64,000 nucleotides of DNA from CAYQQU01 sp964419545 (GTDB taxonomy: Bacteria > Bacteroidota > Bacteroidia > Chitinophagales > Saprospiraceae): the NCBI GenBank assembly GCA_964419545.1, contig CAYQQU010000020.1:1-64000 (forward strand). The letters run 5' to 3'. This document shows, piece after piece, positions 7,949-17,183 of the stretch; the first letter of the stretch is position 1; the number at the start of each line of letters is the position of its first letter. The notes beneath the pieces are model-generated. The model had not been told where the DNA came from, ran no database searches, and saw only the letters and a program-made list of their open reading frames with translations. Made by a program: the position numbers and the translations under genes.

Positions 7949-10038
7949 CGGTTTGGGCTTAAGTCGAGAATAAACGCGCCGCGCGCTGAAATATCGTAGC
8001 AGTCCAATCCCAGCGTCCGGCATTGCTCTGCCCAGCGCCGGCTGCGGAACGGGCGGTTGGAGCTATCCCATAGCACCTGTTCCGGGCAGTTGCCGTTGAG
8101 CAGTCGGGGCAGGGAATGGGAGGGGTCGCCGCGGATGAGCAGCAGGTCCGCCGCAAGGTCGGGCGGCAGGGGGCCGTCGGCCAGGTAAAGGCGCCGGCCG
8201 CCGACGGCGAGCTGGTTGTCCTGGTAACAAAGGCCGGCGGTTCCGGGAACGGTGTCGGTGAGCAGGTGCTGTTCGACGATCCGCGGCCGCCGAAACCAGC
8301 GATACGCCTGGTTGGTAAACGCCCGTTCTTTTTCGGTGAGGGGCGCGTCTTGCAGGCCGATGACTTGCCGGCCGCTGAACAGGTCGATGACCGTATGCCG
8401 GCGATGGGCGTAGACGACCAGGGTTTGCTGCCGGTGGGCCCGCCACAGGGTGTAGGCGTGGCTGCCGGTAAGCAGCAGCGCCAGCGTCAATGCGGCGAGG
8501 AGCCAGCGGAACCGGCGGGTTTCCAGGGCGGCGACGATCAGCAGCAGCAGGGCGTAGAGCCCCAGCACGGCGCTTCCGCTGATCCAGATCCCCTGCCAGT
8601 AAGCGCCGGGTAGTTGTTCGATCCGGAATATCGCGCCGTTCATCAGCTGAATGACGCCGTTCAGCAGGGCGCCGACCCACGCGCCGACTACCGGCAGGGC
8701 GGCGGTAGCGAAGAGGAGCAGCGCCAACCCGAGGATGACGGCGGCTCCGGGCACCACCAGCAGGCCCGACAACCAGAAATAGGCCGGAAACTGATGGAAA
8801 TAATACAGGCTGATCAGCAGGGTGCTGATCTGGGCGGCGAGGGCTACGCTGGTGAGGTTCCAGAGGTAGCGCCCCACGCGGTGGGGAAGGTACCAGCGGC
8901 GATAGATGCGCGGCTGGAAATAAACGATGCCCAATACCGCGAGGTACGACAGCTGGAAGCCGACGTCGAGCAGCCGGTAGGGGTCGAGCACCAGCAGCAG
9001 GCAGGCGGATGCGGCCAGCGTATTGTAGATATTGGCGTCGCGCCGGAATAGGCCGCCGCCGATGACGATGCTGAACATGGCGGCCGCCCGCAGCACCGAC
9101 GAGGAAGCGCCCGTCACCAGGGCGAACAGCCATACCAGCACCAGCAGCAGCGCGCTTTTTGCCGGCCGCCACCACCAGCGCCGTACGGGCAGCAGGCCGA
9201 GCAGCAGGTTGCCGGCCAGGCAGATCATGCCGACGTGGAGGCCGGAAACGGCCAGGACGTGCATGGCGCCCGTGCGGCTGTAGGCGTCGCGCAGCTGATC
9301 GCTCAGCTCTTCTTTGTACCCCAGCGTCAGCGCGGAGCCCACGGCGAAGGCTTCTTCGTCGGGCAGGGCCCGGCGCAGCACCCGCAGCCCCCGCTCGCGC
9401 AGGCGGCCGGTAAAATGGCGGAGGTCGGTCGCGCGGCGCCGGCCCAGGATGCGCCAGCGCCCGGCGCCGACAAAAGCGGTATAGTGGCGGTTGTGCAGGT
9501 GCAGGTAACGGGCATAATCGAAGCTCTTGGGGTTGAGCGGCGGCTCCGCGAGCCGCACCTGCGCGTAGATCAACACGCTATCGCCGGCCAGGAGGCGGTG
9601 CGGCCGGTCGCCCTGGGCGAGGTAGGCCACCAGATAGCCGCGGCGGGCCCGCCACGCTTCCGGGCGGCGCGCGCCGGCGTAGACGGCCAGGTGCACGCGG
9701 GTGCGCTCGCCGCGCTCGCTCACGGCCAGCACGCGGCCCGCAAGGGCGGCCTCCGTTTCGGCGATGTGGTGGAAATGATCGCGCCAGTTGCGCTCGTCCT
9801 GCAGGCAGCCCAGGGCGTAGCCGGTCGTCAGGAGCGTCAGCGAGATGAAGAAGCCCGGCAGCCACCGCCGGCGATGCGCTACCGGCCGCAAGGCCAGGAA
9901 GGTACTGAGCAGGGCCAGCACGGCGATCAGCGGCCCGAACCGGCGCAGATCGAAGGCGTCGGACGCAGTAAAACTAAGTAGAATACCCGCCGCAAAGGGC
10001 AGCAATAAACGGATCATCGGTAGCTCCCGCCAGATCAT
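7945..10038 (-). CDS. comEC: ComEC/Rec2 family DNA-uptake channel protein
   Basis: A 697-residue polytopic protein. It has N-terminal membrane segments, a soluble DUF4131/OB-like domain (about 80-220), then the competence domain with the family hallmark MHVLAVSGLHVGMI at about 263-276 and around eight hydrophobic helices to about 530. The C-terminal part lacks the metallo-beta-lactamase motif (HxHxDH) of full-length ComEC, as in many Bacteroidota homologues. ComEC carries single-stranded DNA across the inner membrane in natural transformation. A second in-frame ATG at 10017 (MIRLLLPFAAG) would start directly at the first membrane helix and may be the true start. Coupled to the ComEA-like gene. 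Confidence 0.88.
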   Translation of the reverse strand: MIWRELPMIRLLLPFAAGILLSFTASDAFDLRRFGPLIAVLALLSTFLALRPVAHRRRWLPGFFISLTLLTTGYALGCLQDERNWRDHFHHIAETEAALAGRVLAVSERGERTRVHLAVYAGARRPEAWRARRGYLVAYLAQGDRPHRLLAGDSVLIYAQVRLAEPPLNPKSFDYARYLHLHNRHYTAFVGAGRWRILGRRRATDLRHFTGRLRERGLRVLRRALPDEEAFAVGSALTLGYKEELSDQLRDAYSRTGAMHVLAVSGLHVGMICLAGNLLLGLLPVRRWWWRPAKSALLLVLVWLFALVTGASSSVLRAAAMFSIVIGGGLFRRDANIYNTLAASACLLLVLDPYRLLDVGFQLSYLAVLGIVYFQPRIYRRWYLPHRVGRYLWNLTSVALAAQISTLLISLYYFHQFPAYFWLSGLLVVPGAAVILGLALLLFATAALPVVGAWVGALLNGVIQLMNGAIFRIEQLPGAYWQGIWISGSAVLGLYALLLLIVAALETRRFRWLLAALTLALLLTGSHAYTLWRAHRQQTLVVYAHRRHTVIDLFSGRQVIGLQDAPLTEKERAFTNQAYRWFRRPRIVEQHLLTDTVPGTAGLCYQDNQLAVGGRRLYLADGPLPPDLAADLLLIRGDPSHSLPRLLNGNCPEQVLWDSSNRPFRSRRWAEQCRTLGLDCYDISARGAFILDLSPNR

Positions 10039-10423
10039 TTGGTTGTCATTGGAGTTTGAGGGCTTGTTCGGAGGGAGTGACTCGGGCTGTACTATCCGGC
10101 TTCCGGAACCGCCCTCGGGGCTTGCGGCCGCCGCCAGATTACATTGAAATCACTAGCCCGAAACAAGCGCTGAATAATTGCCGGCGAAGCGCGATAGAAT
10201 GGTAATGGTCCTTCAAGTTATTCTGCCGGAGCGTTCAAGGCAAGGTGAGAACCGTAGATTTGCATTTTTTTAACAGCTATGCAGAAAAACGGACCGGAAA
10301 GTCGGCCCAATGGTCAACTAACTTTTGCATACGGTCGTTCCGAACGTAAGACCTGCTAGGTCCTACTTTTTGTTAAGCTGAGTTAGGGGTTGAGGCCCAG
10401 CGGGTTGTGGAAAAAGCGAACCA
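10039..10423. other. Intergenic region with possible palindromic element
   Basis: No gene is seen. Bases 10060-10171 have ends resembling the palindromic repeat family found at 52460, 55801 and 58407: GGCTTGTTCGGAGGGAGT on the left, and on the right ACTAGCCCGAAACAAGCGCT, whose reverse complement begins AGCGCTTGTTTCGGGC. The match is partial, so this may be a diverged copy. The rest up to the operator-like palindrome at 10424 shows nothing recognisable. Confidence 0.35.
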
Positions 10424-10440
10424 AGTGTACATTTTACACT
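10424..10440. promoter_or_regulatory. Palindromic candidate operator upstream of NrtR-type gene
   Basis: AGTGTA, five bases, TACACT: a perfect 6-bp inverted repeat in a 17-bp site, 88 nt before the ATG of the NrtR-type regulator. Regulators of this family bind palindromes of about 20 bp and often control their own gene. Autoregulation here is an inference from position and symmetry. Confidence 0.45.
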
Positions 10441-10527
10441 AAACCCCGGGCTGTTTAATTGGATTTCAAATGATAAATAATTAAATTTCCCCGGCCGAAA
10501 AAACAAAACCTTTCAAGCAACTAAAAA

Positions 10528-11271
10528 ATGACGGAACTTAACGATTTCTTTAAGTCTGCCTTCACGGTTGACAATGTAATTTTCGGATTTGACGAAGGCG
10601 ATTTAAAGGTGTTGTTGATAAAACGGGGGGAGGCGCCGTACCAGGATCAATGGGCTTTGCCGGGGTATTTCGTCTACCCCAACGAAGACCTGGATACGGC
10701 GGCGAGGCGCGTTCTCGAAGAGCTCACCGGCGTACGCAACGTTTATCTGGAACAAGTGCGGACCTTCGGCGCGGTCGACCGGCACCCTTTCGGCAGGGTG
10801 ATCACGGTGGCTTATTTCTCGCTGGTAAAGATCAGCGATTACACGCTGCAACCTGCTTTTATCGCCCGCAAAGCGCAGTGGCGCTCCATTTCCGAAGTTA
10901 ACGAACTGGCGTTCGACCATAACGAGATCCTCGAGGCCTGCTTCAACCGGCTGAAATGGCTGGTGCGACTGCGTCCTGTAGGCTTCGAACTGCTCCCGCC
11001 CAAATTCACCCTCACCGAGTTGCAGCACCTCTACGAAGCGATCCTGGAAACAGACCTCGACAAGCGCAATTTTCGCAAAAAAATTCTCTCCATGAACCTG
11101 CTGATCGACCTGGGCGAAACGCAGGAAGGGGTGGCGCACCGGCCGGCCAAACTCTTTCGATTCGACAAAGGGAAGTACCGCAAGTTTCAGGAAGAGGGGT
11201 TCAACTTTGAGTTGAAGGAAAGCAAGAGTAAGAAGAAAGAGGTCAGCACGCGGCAGGCGGCTAATCAGTAG
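10528..11271 (+). CDS. NrtR-family regulator: degenerate Nudix domain plus winged helix
   Basis: A 247-residue protein. Residues 1-140 are a Nudix fold and 150-225 a winged-helix DNA-binding domain (LPPKFTLTELQHLYEAILE then RNFRKKIL). The Nudix box reads LPGYFVYPNEDLDTAARRVLEELTGV. The canonical RExxEExG is altered (RRVLEELTG), and YLEQVRTFGAVDRHPFGRVITVAYFSL is typical of NrtR-type transcription factors, in which the domain binds a ligand such as ADP-ribose or a sugar without hydrolysis. Family members control NAD or pentose metabolism; a Bacteroides member controls arabinose use. The target genes here are unknown. A palindrome upstream may be its operator. Confidence 0.85.
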   Translation: MTELNDFFKSAFTVDNVIFGFDEGDLKVLLIKRGEAPYQDQWALPGYFVYPNEDLDTAARRVLEELTGVRNVYLEQVRTFGAVDRHPFGRVITVAYFSLVKISDYTLQPAFIARKAQWRSISEVNELAFDHNEILEACFNRLKWLVRLRPVGFELLPPKFTLTELQHLYEAILETDLDKRNFRKKILSMNLLIDLGETQEGVAHRPAKLFRFDKGKYRKFQEEGFNFELKESKSKKKEVSTRQAANQ

Positions 11272-11375
11272 AGCCTTCCCGGCAGGGCTGGGGGGATATC
11301 TTTTATTTGGAGTGGTTGAACAGTAGCCGGTCTACTGAGGGATCCGGATAAACCCGTCTGCTGACCATACCGGCT

Positions 11376-12173
11376 CTACCAGACCGCTCCTTCTCCCGTA
11401 AACAAGGCGAAATCCAGTTCCGGATAATCGGCGCGGTAGGTGTCGAGCAACTGGCGGACCTCCGTCTGTAGGTCGGCCGGCATCTCGTGGAGGAACGTGA
11501 AGGTTTGGGCGGGATTGGGCTGTGCGGGCAGCGTGAGGGGCCGCGCCTGATCGCGGTGGACCGTAAAATGGCCGTAGTAGCCGTCCGTCAGTTCGCTTTC
11601 CGGGACGATGGAAGCCAGCTCGGTGAGGAAGGCTTCAGCGGCGCTTGCTCCGGCGGCCTGCGGGAAATGGACATACCCCCAGAGCGCGGTGGGCGGCACC
11701 CGGCGCAGTTCGCTATGCAGCAGGATGATGCCGGCGGCGTCGTCGAAAGAAAGGCGGTATTGGTCGCTGCTGATCACCAGCTGCCCGTCGTTATTGACCG
11801 TATTGCGCAGGGCGATGTCGAAATCGTGAAACCCCGGGCTCAGGTCCGCCAAAGGCACTTCGGCCCGGGCCGGCGCCTGGCCTTCCTCGCAGTCGGCCGG
11901 CGGCAGGATCTTTTCGATGGATATCCGGACGCGGTTGCCGTTGCGGGAATATTGGTAGCCGATCTCGTAGTTGAGGCAATCTTCCTCCGCGATGGTGCGC
12001 ATGCGCAGCACGAGCCCCGCTTCCTCCTCGCCGAGCGTTTGCCAGAGGTCGACGTAAAATTCGTCTTCGACCTCAGGGACGACGATCGTCTCCGACAGTT
12101 CATCCAGTTTGCAACCACTGAAAGACAGGGAAAACGGCAAAGCCAGCAAGCAAAAAATCAAGGTTCGGCGCAT
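11376..12173 (-). CDS. Uncharacterised lipoprotein
   Basis: A 265-residue protein with a signal peptide and a lipobox (SLSFSGC, Cys at residue 20), so it should be lipid-anchored in the envelope. The mature part begins with an acidic stretch (ETIVVPEVEDEFYVDLW) and contains many short beta strands. I recognise no domain. It stands alone between the NrtR-type gene, which converges on it, and the efflux operon, which diverges. The function is unknown. Confidence 0.75.
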   Translation of the reverse strand: MRRTLIFCLLALPFSLSFSGCKLDELSETIVVPEVEDEFYVDLWQTLGEEEAGLVLRMRTIAEEDCLNYEIGYQYSRNGNRVRISIEKILPPADCEEGQAPARAEVPLADLSPGFHDFDIALRNTVNNDGQLVISSDQYRLSFDDAAGIILLHSELRRVPPTALWGYVHFPQAAGASAAEAFLTELASIVPESELTDGYYGHFTVHRDQARPLTLPAQPNPAQTFTFLHEMPADLQTEVRQLLDTYRADYPELDFALFTGEGAVW

Positions 12174-12502
12174 ATGTTCGGAGGTCTGTTGTTCAATCCT
12201 AAAAAGAACGGTATAATTTAGGAAATGCTGCTTTTTAAAACCACATTTCGCTCCCCAAAAAAGGCTTTTTTCAAAAAATTTACCTTTAGGGTAGGGGATT
12301 GCTTTGCTGCCGTCATCTTTTTAGAGAACGATGAAAATAAGGAAACCCAGCGGCCTGTTCGTCCGAAACAATCCGGGTTTCATCCATTTAGTTTGGCTTT
12401 TGCGGTCGGATTCTAAACCTTTGATATAATAGACACCGGCCGGGGGAAAGTTGTTCGCACTCAGCACCTGATCCCGGCCGCCTCAAGAAGACGAATCAGC
12501 TT
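12174..12502. other. Intergenic region, AT-rich, no gene seen
   Basis: A 329-bp divergent spacer between the lipoprotein gene and the efflux operon. It is clearly more AT-rich than its surroundings near 12220-12300, with homopolymer runs (AAAAAAGGC and TTTTTTCAAAAAA at 12256-12280). No open frame with credible protein features is present. Promoters for both flanking units must lie here, but I find no full TAnnTTTG box. Confidence 0.5.
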
Positions 12503-13201
12503 ATGATAAAACTCAGCGACATTCGCAAATCTTATCGCACCGACTACACCAGCCTGGAAGTCCTGAAAGGGATCGACCTCGAGATCGAAGCGGGCGAATT
12601 CGCCTCGATCATGGGGTCGTCGGGTTCCGGCAAGTCGACCCTCCTCAATATCCTGGGCATGCTCGACGATTACGACGAGGGGCAGTACTACCTGGACGGC
12701 AAACTGATCAAGAACCTCAGTCAGCGCCAGGCCGCCACGTACCGCAACCAGTTTATCGGATTCGTTTTTCAGTCGTTCAACCTGCTGCCCTTCAAGACGG
12801 CGCAGGAAAACGTGGCGCTGCCCCTGTATTACCGCAAAATGGACCGGCGCAAGCGCCAGGACCTGGCCCTGGAATACCTCACCAGGGTGGGGCTGCGCGA
12901 CTGGGCCGAGCACCTGCCCGGCCAGCTTTCCGGCGGGCAGCAACAACGCGTAGCCATCGCCCGGGCGCTGATCAACCAGCCTAAAGTTATCCTGGCCGAC
13001 GAACCCACCGGTGCGCTCGATTCGAATACTTCCTACGAAGTAATGAAATTGTTCAAAGAGGTGAACGACCAGGGCATCACCATGCTGATCGTCACCCACG
13101 AAACCGATATCGCCAATATGACCCGGCGCATCATCCGCTTGCGCGACGGCGTCATCGACGGCAATATCGTAAACGGCGACGTCCGGCCGCTCGCCGGCTG
13201 A
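12503..13201 (+). CDS. MacB/LolD-type ABC transporter ATP-binding protein
   Basis: A 232-residue ATPase with Walker A GSSGSGKSTLL at about 39-49, a Q-loop (FVFQSFNLLPF), signature LSGGQQQRVAIARAL at about 140 and Walker B VILADEPTGALD. The length and the NLLPFKTAQENV loop fit the MacB/LolD/FtsE group, which powers mechanotransmission across the periplasm instead of substrate passage through the inner membrane. It is followed by two FtsX/MacB-fold permeases on the same strand (34-nt gap) and later by a periplasmic adaptor, forming a complete MacAB-like set. The substrate cannot be deduced. Confidence 0.93.
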   Translation: MIKLSDIRKSYRTDYTSLEVLKGIDLEIEAGEFASIMGSSGSGKSTLLNILGMLDDYDEGQYYLDGKLIKNLSQRQAATYRNQFIGFVFQSFNLLPFKTAQENVALPLYYRKMDRRKRQDLALEYLTRVGLRDWAEHLPGQLSGGQQQRVAIARALINQPKVILADEPTGALDSNTSYEVMKLFKEVNDQGITMLIVTHETDIANMTRRIIRLRDGVIDGNIVNGDVRPLAG

Positions 13202-13235
13202 GCCTTTTTCGTTACCGATCAATTCCTAGTCACCC

Positions 13236-14468
13236 ATGTTTGATTTCGACAAATGGCAAGAAATATTCAACTCGATCCAGCGCCATAAGCTGCGCACCGG
13301 CCTGACGGCCCTGGGGGTCTTCTGGGGCATCTTCATGCTGGTGATCCTCCTCGGCGCCGGAAAGGGCTTGCAAAACGGCGTAGAATACGAATTCCGCGAC
13401 GACGCCACCAACAGCATCTGGGTGCGCCGCGGAGAAACGTCCATGGAATACAAAGGCCTGCCGGAAGGGCGCCGCATCCGCTTCGACAATAGCGATTTCG
13501 ACTACCTGGCGGAAAATGTGAAGGGCATCGAACACCTCACGGGCCGCTACTATTTGTCGAGCGACCGCACCGTGACTTACGGCGAAAAACGGCTCAGCTT
13601 CCCCGTGCGCGGTGTACACCCGGGGCACCTCTACCTGGAAAATACCATCATGCGCCAGGGGCGTTACCTCAATGATCAGGACCTGGCGGGATTTCGCAAA
13701 GTGGCGGTCATCGGCGAGATCGCCAAGGAAAACCTCTTCGGGGCTGACGAAGCGATCGGCAAAGAACTGAACATCGGCGGTATCGTCTACACCGTCGTCG
13801 GCGTGTATTACGATACCGGCGGCGAAAACGAGATGCGGGTGATCTACCTGCCGATGACTACCACCCAGAAGGTATACGCCGGAACGGATGAGATCCACAC
13901 CCTGATGTTCACCGGCGGCGACATGTCGCTGGAAGAGATGAAAGAAGTGGAAGCGGAAGTGCGGCAGGCCTTTGCGGTGCGGCACCAGTTTCATCCTGAA
14001 GATCGCCGGGCCCTCTTCATCAGCAATATCGCCGAGGAGTATCAGCAATTTCAAAGTCTCTTTGCGGCCATCCGCGCATTCGTCTGGTTCGTCGGGGTCG
14101 GCACCCTGCTGGCCGGCGTAATCGGCGTGAGCAATATCATGCTGATCATCGTAAAAGATCGCACCCGCGAGATCGGCATTCGCAAAGCGATGGGAGCTAC
14201 CCCGTCCTCCATCGTTTCCATGATCCTGCAGGAGGCGGTCTTCATCACGGCCGTCGCCGGCTACCTGGGCATCTTTGCTGGAACGGGCGTACTCGCTCTG
14301 ATGGGCTCCATGGCCGTCGATTATTTCCGGCATCCGCAGGTCAATTTCGGGGTGGTCCTCATAGCTACCCTGGTGCTGGTGCTGGCCGGAGCGCTGGGCG
14401 GGCTGATGCCGGCGCTGCAGGCGGCGCGGATCAATCCGGTAGTTGCCATAAAAGGAGGCGGAAAATGA
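13236..14468 (+). CDS. MacB/FtsX-like ABC permease
   Basis: A 410-residue permease starting MFDFDKWQEIFNSIQRHKLRTGLTALGVFWGIFMLVILLGAGKGL: a cytoplasmic elbow helix followed by the first transmembrane helix. A large periplasmic MacB-PCD domain spans about 45-265. The C-terminal FtsX region has three helices, starting at VGVGTLLAGVIGVSNIMLIIVKDRTREIGIRKAMGAT, the standard family segment. It pairs with the neighbouring permease as a likely heterodimer, since the two are similar along their full length and neither carries its own ATPase domain. Confidence 0.92.
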   Translation: MFDFDKWQEIFNSIQRHKLRTGLTALGVFWGIFMLVILLGAGKGLQNGVEYEFRDDATNSIWVRRGETSMEYKGLPEGRRIRFDNSDFDYLAENVKGIEHLTGRYYLSSDRTVTYGEKRLSFPVRGVHPGHLYLENTIMRQGRYLNDQDLAGFRKVAVIGEIAKENLFGADEAIGKELNIGGIVYTVVGVYYDTGGENEMRVIYLPMTTTQKVYAGTDEIHTLMFTGGDMSLEEMKEVEAEVRQAFAVRHQFHPEDRRALFISNIAEEYQQFQSLFAAIRAFVWFVGVGTLLAGVIGVSNIMLIIVKDRTREIGIRKAMGATPSSIVSMILQEAVFITAVAGYLGIFAGTGVLALMGSMAVDYFRHPQVNFGVVLIATLVLVLAGALGGLMPALQAARINPVVAIKGGGK

Positions 14469-14495
14469 TAACGTTAACCGTAAGCGTCCATAACT

Positions 14496-15743
14496 ATGTT
14501 TGATCGGGATAAGTGGCAGGAAATACTGGCGACCATGCGCAAGCACAAGCTGCGTACGGCCCTCACGGCCCTGGGCGTTTTTTGGGGCATCTTCATGCTG
14601 GTCTTTGTGCTGGGTATGGGCAAGGGCCTGGAAAACGGCGTGTTCCGCGGGTTCGGCAATCAGGCCAAGAACGTGATGTACGTATGGGCGGAACGGACGA
14701 CGGAGCCCTATAAAGGCTTCCAGCCGGGGCGCCGGCCACAACTGGAGTTCCAGGATATTCTCGCCATCCGGCAGCAGGTGCCCGAGGTGGAGCTCATCGC
14801 CCCGCGCTACTCCTTGTCGGATGCGCCGGTGATCAAGGGCGATCAGACTAAAGATTGCGAGATCCGGGGGGAAATGTGGGATATGGTCCGGATCGAAGCG
14901 TTTTTGCTCCACGAAGGGCGGTACATCAACCAACGCGATGTCGACGAAAGCCGCAAGGTAGCTGTTCTCGGTAAGCGGACGCGGGAAGTGCTGTTCGGCG
15001 ACGAGCCCTGTATCGGAAAGTACGTGCGCATCCGCGGGGTGGAATTCCGCGTGATCGGCGTTTTCGGCCCGCACCAGATCAAGCCCTGGACGGAGAGCGA
15101 CCTGGAAGCGGTGGTCATCCCGCTCACTGCTATGTACCGCACTTTCGCCACCGGGGAACGCGTCGACTATTTTGCCTGCTCGGCGGCGCCCGAGGTGCTG
15201 GTCAGCGAGATCGAGCCCATCGTCAAAGGCTTGTTGAAAAAAAGACATAACGTGGCTCCCGATGACCCCCGCGGCATCGGCGGCTTCAACCTGGAAGAGC
15301 AGTACCTGAGCGTCCGCAATTTGTTCAACGGCATCAACGCCTTCCTCTGGTTTGTCGGCATCGGCACCTTGCTGGCGGGCATCGTCGGCGTGAGCAACAT
15401 CATGCTGATCGTCGTCAAAGAACGCACCAAAGAGATCGGCATCCGCAAAGCCATGGGGGCCACGCCGGCTTCGATCATCAGTATGATCCTGACCGAATCG
15501 GTGTTCATCACTTCCTTTTCGGGCTACCTCGGTTTGCTGGTGGGGACGTTCCTCATCGGCGGGATCAATTATTTTTTGATGGCGAATAACCTGGAGCCGG
15601 AAAACTTTTACAACCCGCAGGTCAATCTCACGATCGGCCTGGGGGCCGTCATCATCCTGGTGCTGGCCGGAATGCTGGCCGGCCTGATCCCGGCGCTGCA
15701 GGCGGCGCGGGTGAATCCGGTGGTGGCGCTGAAAGATGAATGA
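14496..15743 (+). CDS. MacB/FtsX-like ABC permease, paralogue of upstream gene
   Basis: A 415-residue permease with the same architecture as its neighbour: N-terminal MFDRDKWQEILATMRKHKLRTALTALGVFWGIFMLVFVLGMGKGL, a periplasmic domain of about 230 residues, then VGIGTLLAGIVGVSNIMLIVVKERTKEIGIRKAMGAT and two more membrane helices. It starts 27 nt after the first permease. The high similarity of the ends (KWQEI, LTALGVFWGIFML, ALQAARxNPVVA) shows a tandem gene duplication; the periplasmic domains have diverged, suggesting that each contacts a different face of the substrate or adaptor. Confidence 0.92.
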   Translation: MFDRDKWQEILATMRKHKLRTALTALGVFWGIFMLVFVLGMGKGLENGVFRGFGNQAKNVMYVWAERTTEPYKGFQPGRRPQLEFQDILAIRQQVPEVELIAPRYSLSDAPVIKGDQTKDCEIRGEMWDMVRIEAFLLHEGRYINQRDVDESRKVAVLGKRTREVLFGDEPCIGKYVRIRGVEFRVIGVFGPHQIKPWTESDLEAVVIPLTAMYRTFATGERVDYFACSAAPEVLVSEIEPIVKGLLKKRHNVAPDDPRGIGGFNLEEQYLSVRNLFNGINAFLWFVGIGTLLAGIVGVSNIMLIVVKERTKEIGIRKAMGATPASIISMILTESVFITSFSGYLGLLVGTFLIGGINYFLMANNLEPENFYNPQVNLTIGLGAVIILVLAGMLAGLIPALQAARVNPVVALKDE

Positions 15744-15944
15744 ACCCATTGCGGGGTTAGTAATTGGCCTGCAAACTGTACTTTTTGGTTATGCTTCGTT
15801 GCAAAAAAAAACCATTTAGCTCAGGCTAAAATCCGGTTTGCGCGTCTTGTCTAACCAAAAAACCGCTGGTTTTCGGCTCAAAGACCAAAACGGCAATGAG
15901 TTCAATAGGAACAGTTAAAGTATAAAAAACTAAATTGAATTGTC
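15744..15944. other. Spacer inside the efflux cluster with inverted repeat
   Basis: A 201-bp gap between the second permease and the adaptor gene. TTTTTGGTTA at 15782-15791 and TAACCAAAAA at 15852-15861 form a 10-bp inverted repeat enclosing AT-rich sequence, so it may fold on itself or be a small mobile repeat. It may separate the adaptor into its own transcript. No gene is seen. Confidence 0.45.
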
Positions 15945-17183
15945 ATGAATAAAGGCTGCCTCATCTCCCTGGGAATCGTATTGTTACTGGCCACCGTCGG
16001 GTTGGGGGCTTATTTTTACAACCAGCGCAACGCCGGTCCGGAAAGCTTTGAGACCGAGCAACCCGTTTACACCGATATTGTGCGCAAGACCGTCGCGACG
16101 GGGGCTATCCGGCCGCGCAAAGAAGTGCAGATCAAGCCGCAGGTGTCGGGTGTGGTCGATGAGCTGTTCATCGAAGCCGGCGAGATGGTCGCCAAAGGGC
16201 AAAAGCTGGCGCGCATCAAGCTGGTGCCCAACGAAGTCAACATCAACTCCGCAAAATCGAGCGTCGAACTGGCCCGCCTGCGGCTGCGCAACGCCGAGCG
16301 GGAACTGGAGCGCCAGCGCGATCTCAACCGCAGCCGGCTGGACGTCGAATCAGCCCGGGTAAGCTACGAGAACGCCAAAATGGAAGAAGAACGCCAGCGC
16401 GGCCTTTTCGAGGAGGGCGTGATCTCCGAACAGGAGTACAACCGCTTTAAAACCGACCTGGGCGTCGCCAAAGCGGAGTACGAAAACGCCAAGATTACGG
16501 CCGCCAACAGCCTCAAACAGTTCGAAACCGACGTCGACATCGCCCGCCAGGAACTGGACGCCGCCATCAACAACCTGCAGCTGCTGCGCGAAGGCGCCTC
16601 CCGCAATTCCAAACAGGTGGCCAACATCGTTGTGTCTACCCTCGACGGCATGGTGCTCGACGTGCCGGTGGAAGAAGGCACCTCGGTCATCGAACGCAAT
16701 AACTTCAACGAAGGCACGAGCATCGCGATCGTCGCCGATATGAACGAACTGATCTTCGAAGGGAAGGTCGACGAATCGGACGTCGGAAAGCTGAAAGAAG
16801 GCATGCCCCTGGAACTGACCGTCGGCGCCATCGAAGGGGCTACTTTCGACGCCACCCTGGAGTTTATCGCGCCGAAAGGGGAAGAAGAGGAAGGCACCGT
16901 CAAGTTCGAGGTGCGCGCCGCCGTAAAACCGAGTAAGGAGATCTTCCTCCGCGCCGGGTACAGCGCCAACGCCGATATCATTCTCGACCGCCGCCGCAAC
17001 GTGGTCGCAATAAAAGAACGCGACGTCATCTTCGAAGAAGATACGACTTACGTAGAAATACAGACCGGCGACCGCCAGTTCGAACGCCGCCAGGTCAAAC
17101 TCGGCCTTTCCGACGGCATCATGGTGGAGGTCGTCAACGGAATCGATACGACCCACCAGATCAAGGTGATCAAACCTTCGTGA
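15945..17183 (+). CDS. Periplasmic adaptor (HlyD/MacA-type membrane fusion protein)
   Basis: A 412-residue protein with an N-terminal membrane anchor (CLISLGIVLLLATVGLGAYFY). It then has a biotinyl/lipoyl-like domain (RKTVATGAIRPRKEVQIKPQVSGVVDELFIEAGEMVAKGQKLARI), a long coiled-coil hairpin at about 105-215 rich in E, R and A, and beta-barrel and membrane-proximal domains to the end. This is the MacA layout: it bridges the inner-membrane ABC permease to an outer-membrane channel. The ATPase and permease genes just upstream complete the pump except for a TolC-like channel, which is not in the window. Confidence 0.9.
   Translation: MNKGCLISLGIVLLLATVGLGAYFYNQRNAGPESFETEQPVYTDIVRKTVATGAIRPRKEVQIKPQVSGVVDELFIEAGEMVAKGQKLARIKLVPNEVNINSAKSSVELARLRLRNAERELERQRDLNRSRLDVESARVSYENAKMEEERQRGLFEEGVISEQEYNRFKTDLGVAKAEYENAKITAANSLKQFETDVDIARQELDAAINNLQLLREGASRNSKQVANIVVSTLDGMVLDVPVEEGTSVIERNNFNEGTSIAIVADMNELIFEGKVDESDVGKLKEGMPLELTVGAIEGATFDATLEFIAPKGEEEEGTVKFEVRAAVKPSKEIFLRAGYSANADIILDRRRNVVAIKERDVIFEEDTTYVEIQTGDRQFERRQVKLGLSDGIMVEVVNGIDTTHQIKVIKPS

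Noticed and set aside
13230..15749. An 839-codon minus-strand frame covering both ABC permeases
   Set aside because: An antisense artefact of GC-rich third positions: His/Asp-rich composition, no motifs, and it spans two clear genes.
12503..17183. The ABC cluster as the exporter for the GG-leader peptide
   Set aside because: The ATPase has no N-terminal C39 peptidase domain and the cluster is 28 kb away; a dedicated transporter must be elsewhere if the peptide is exported.
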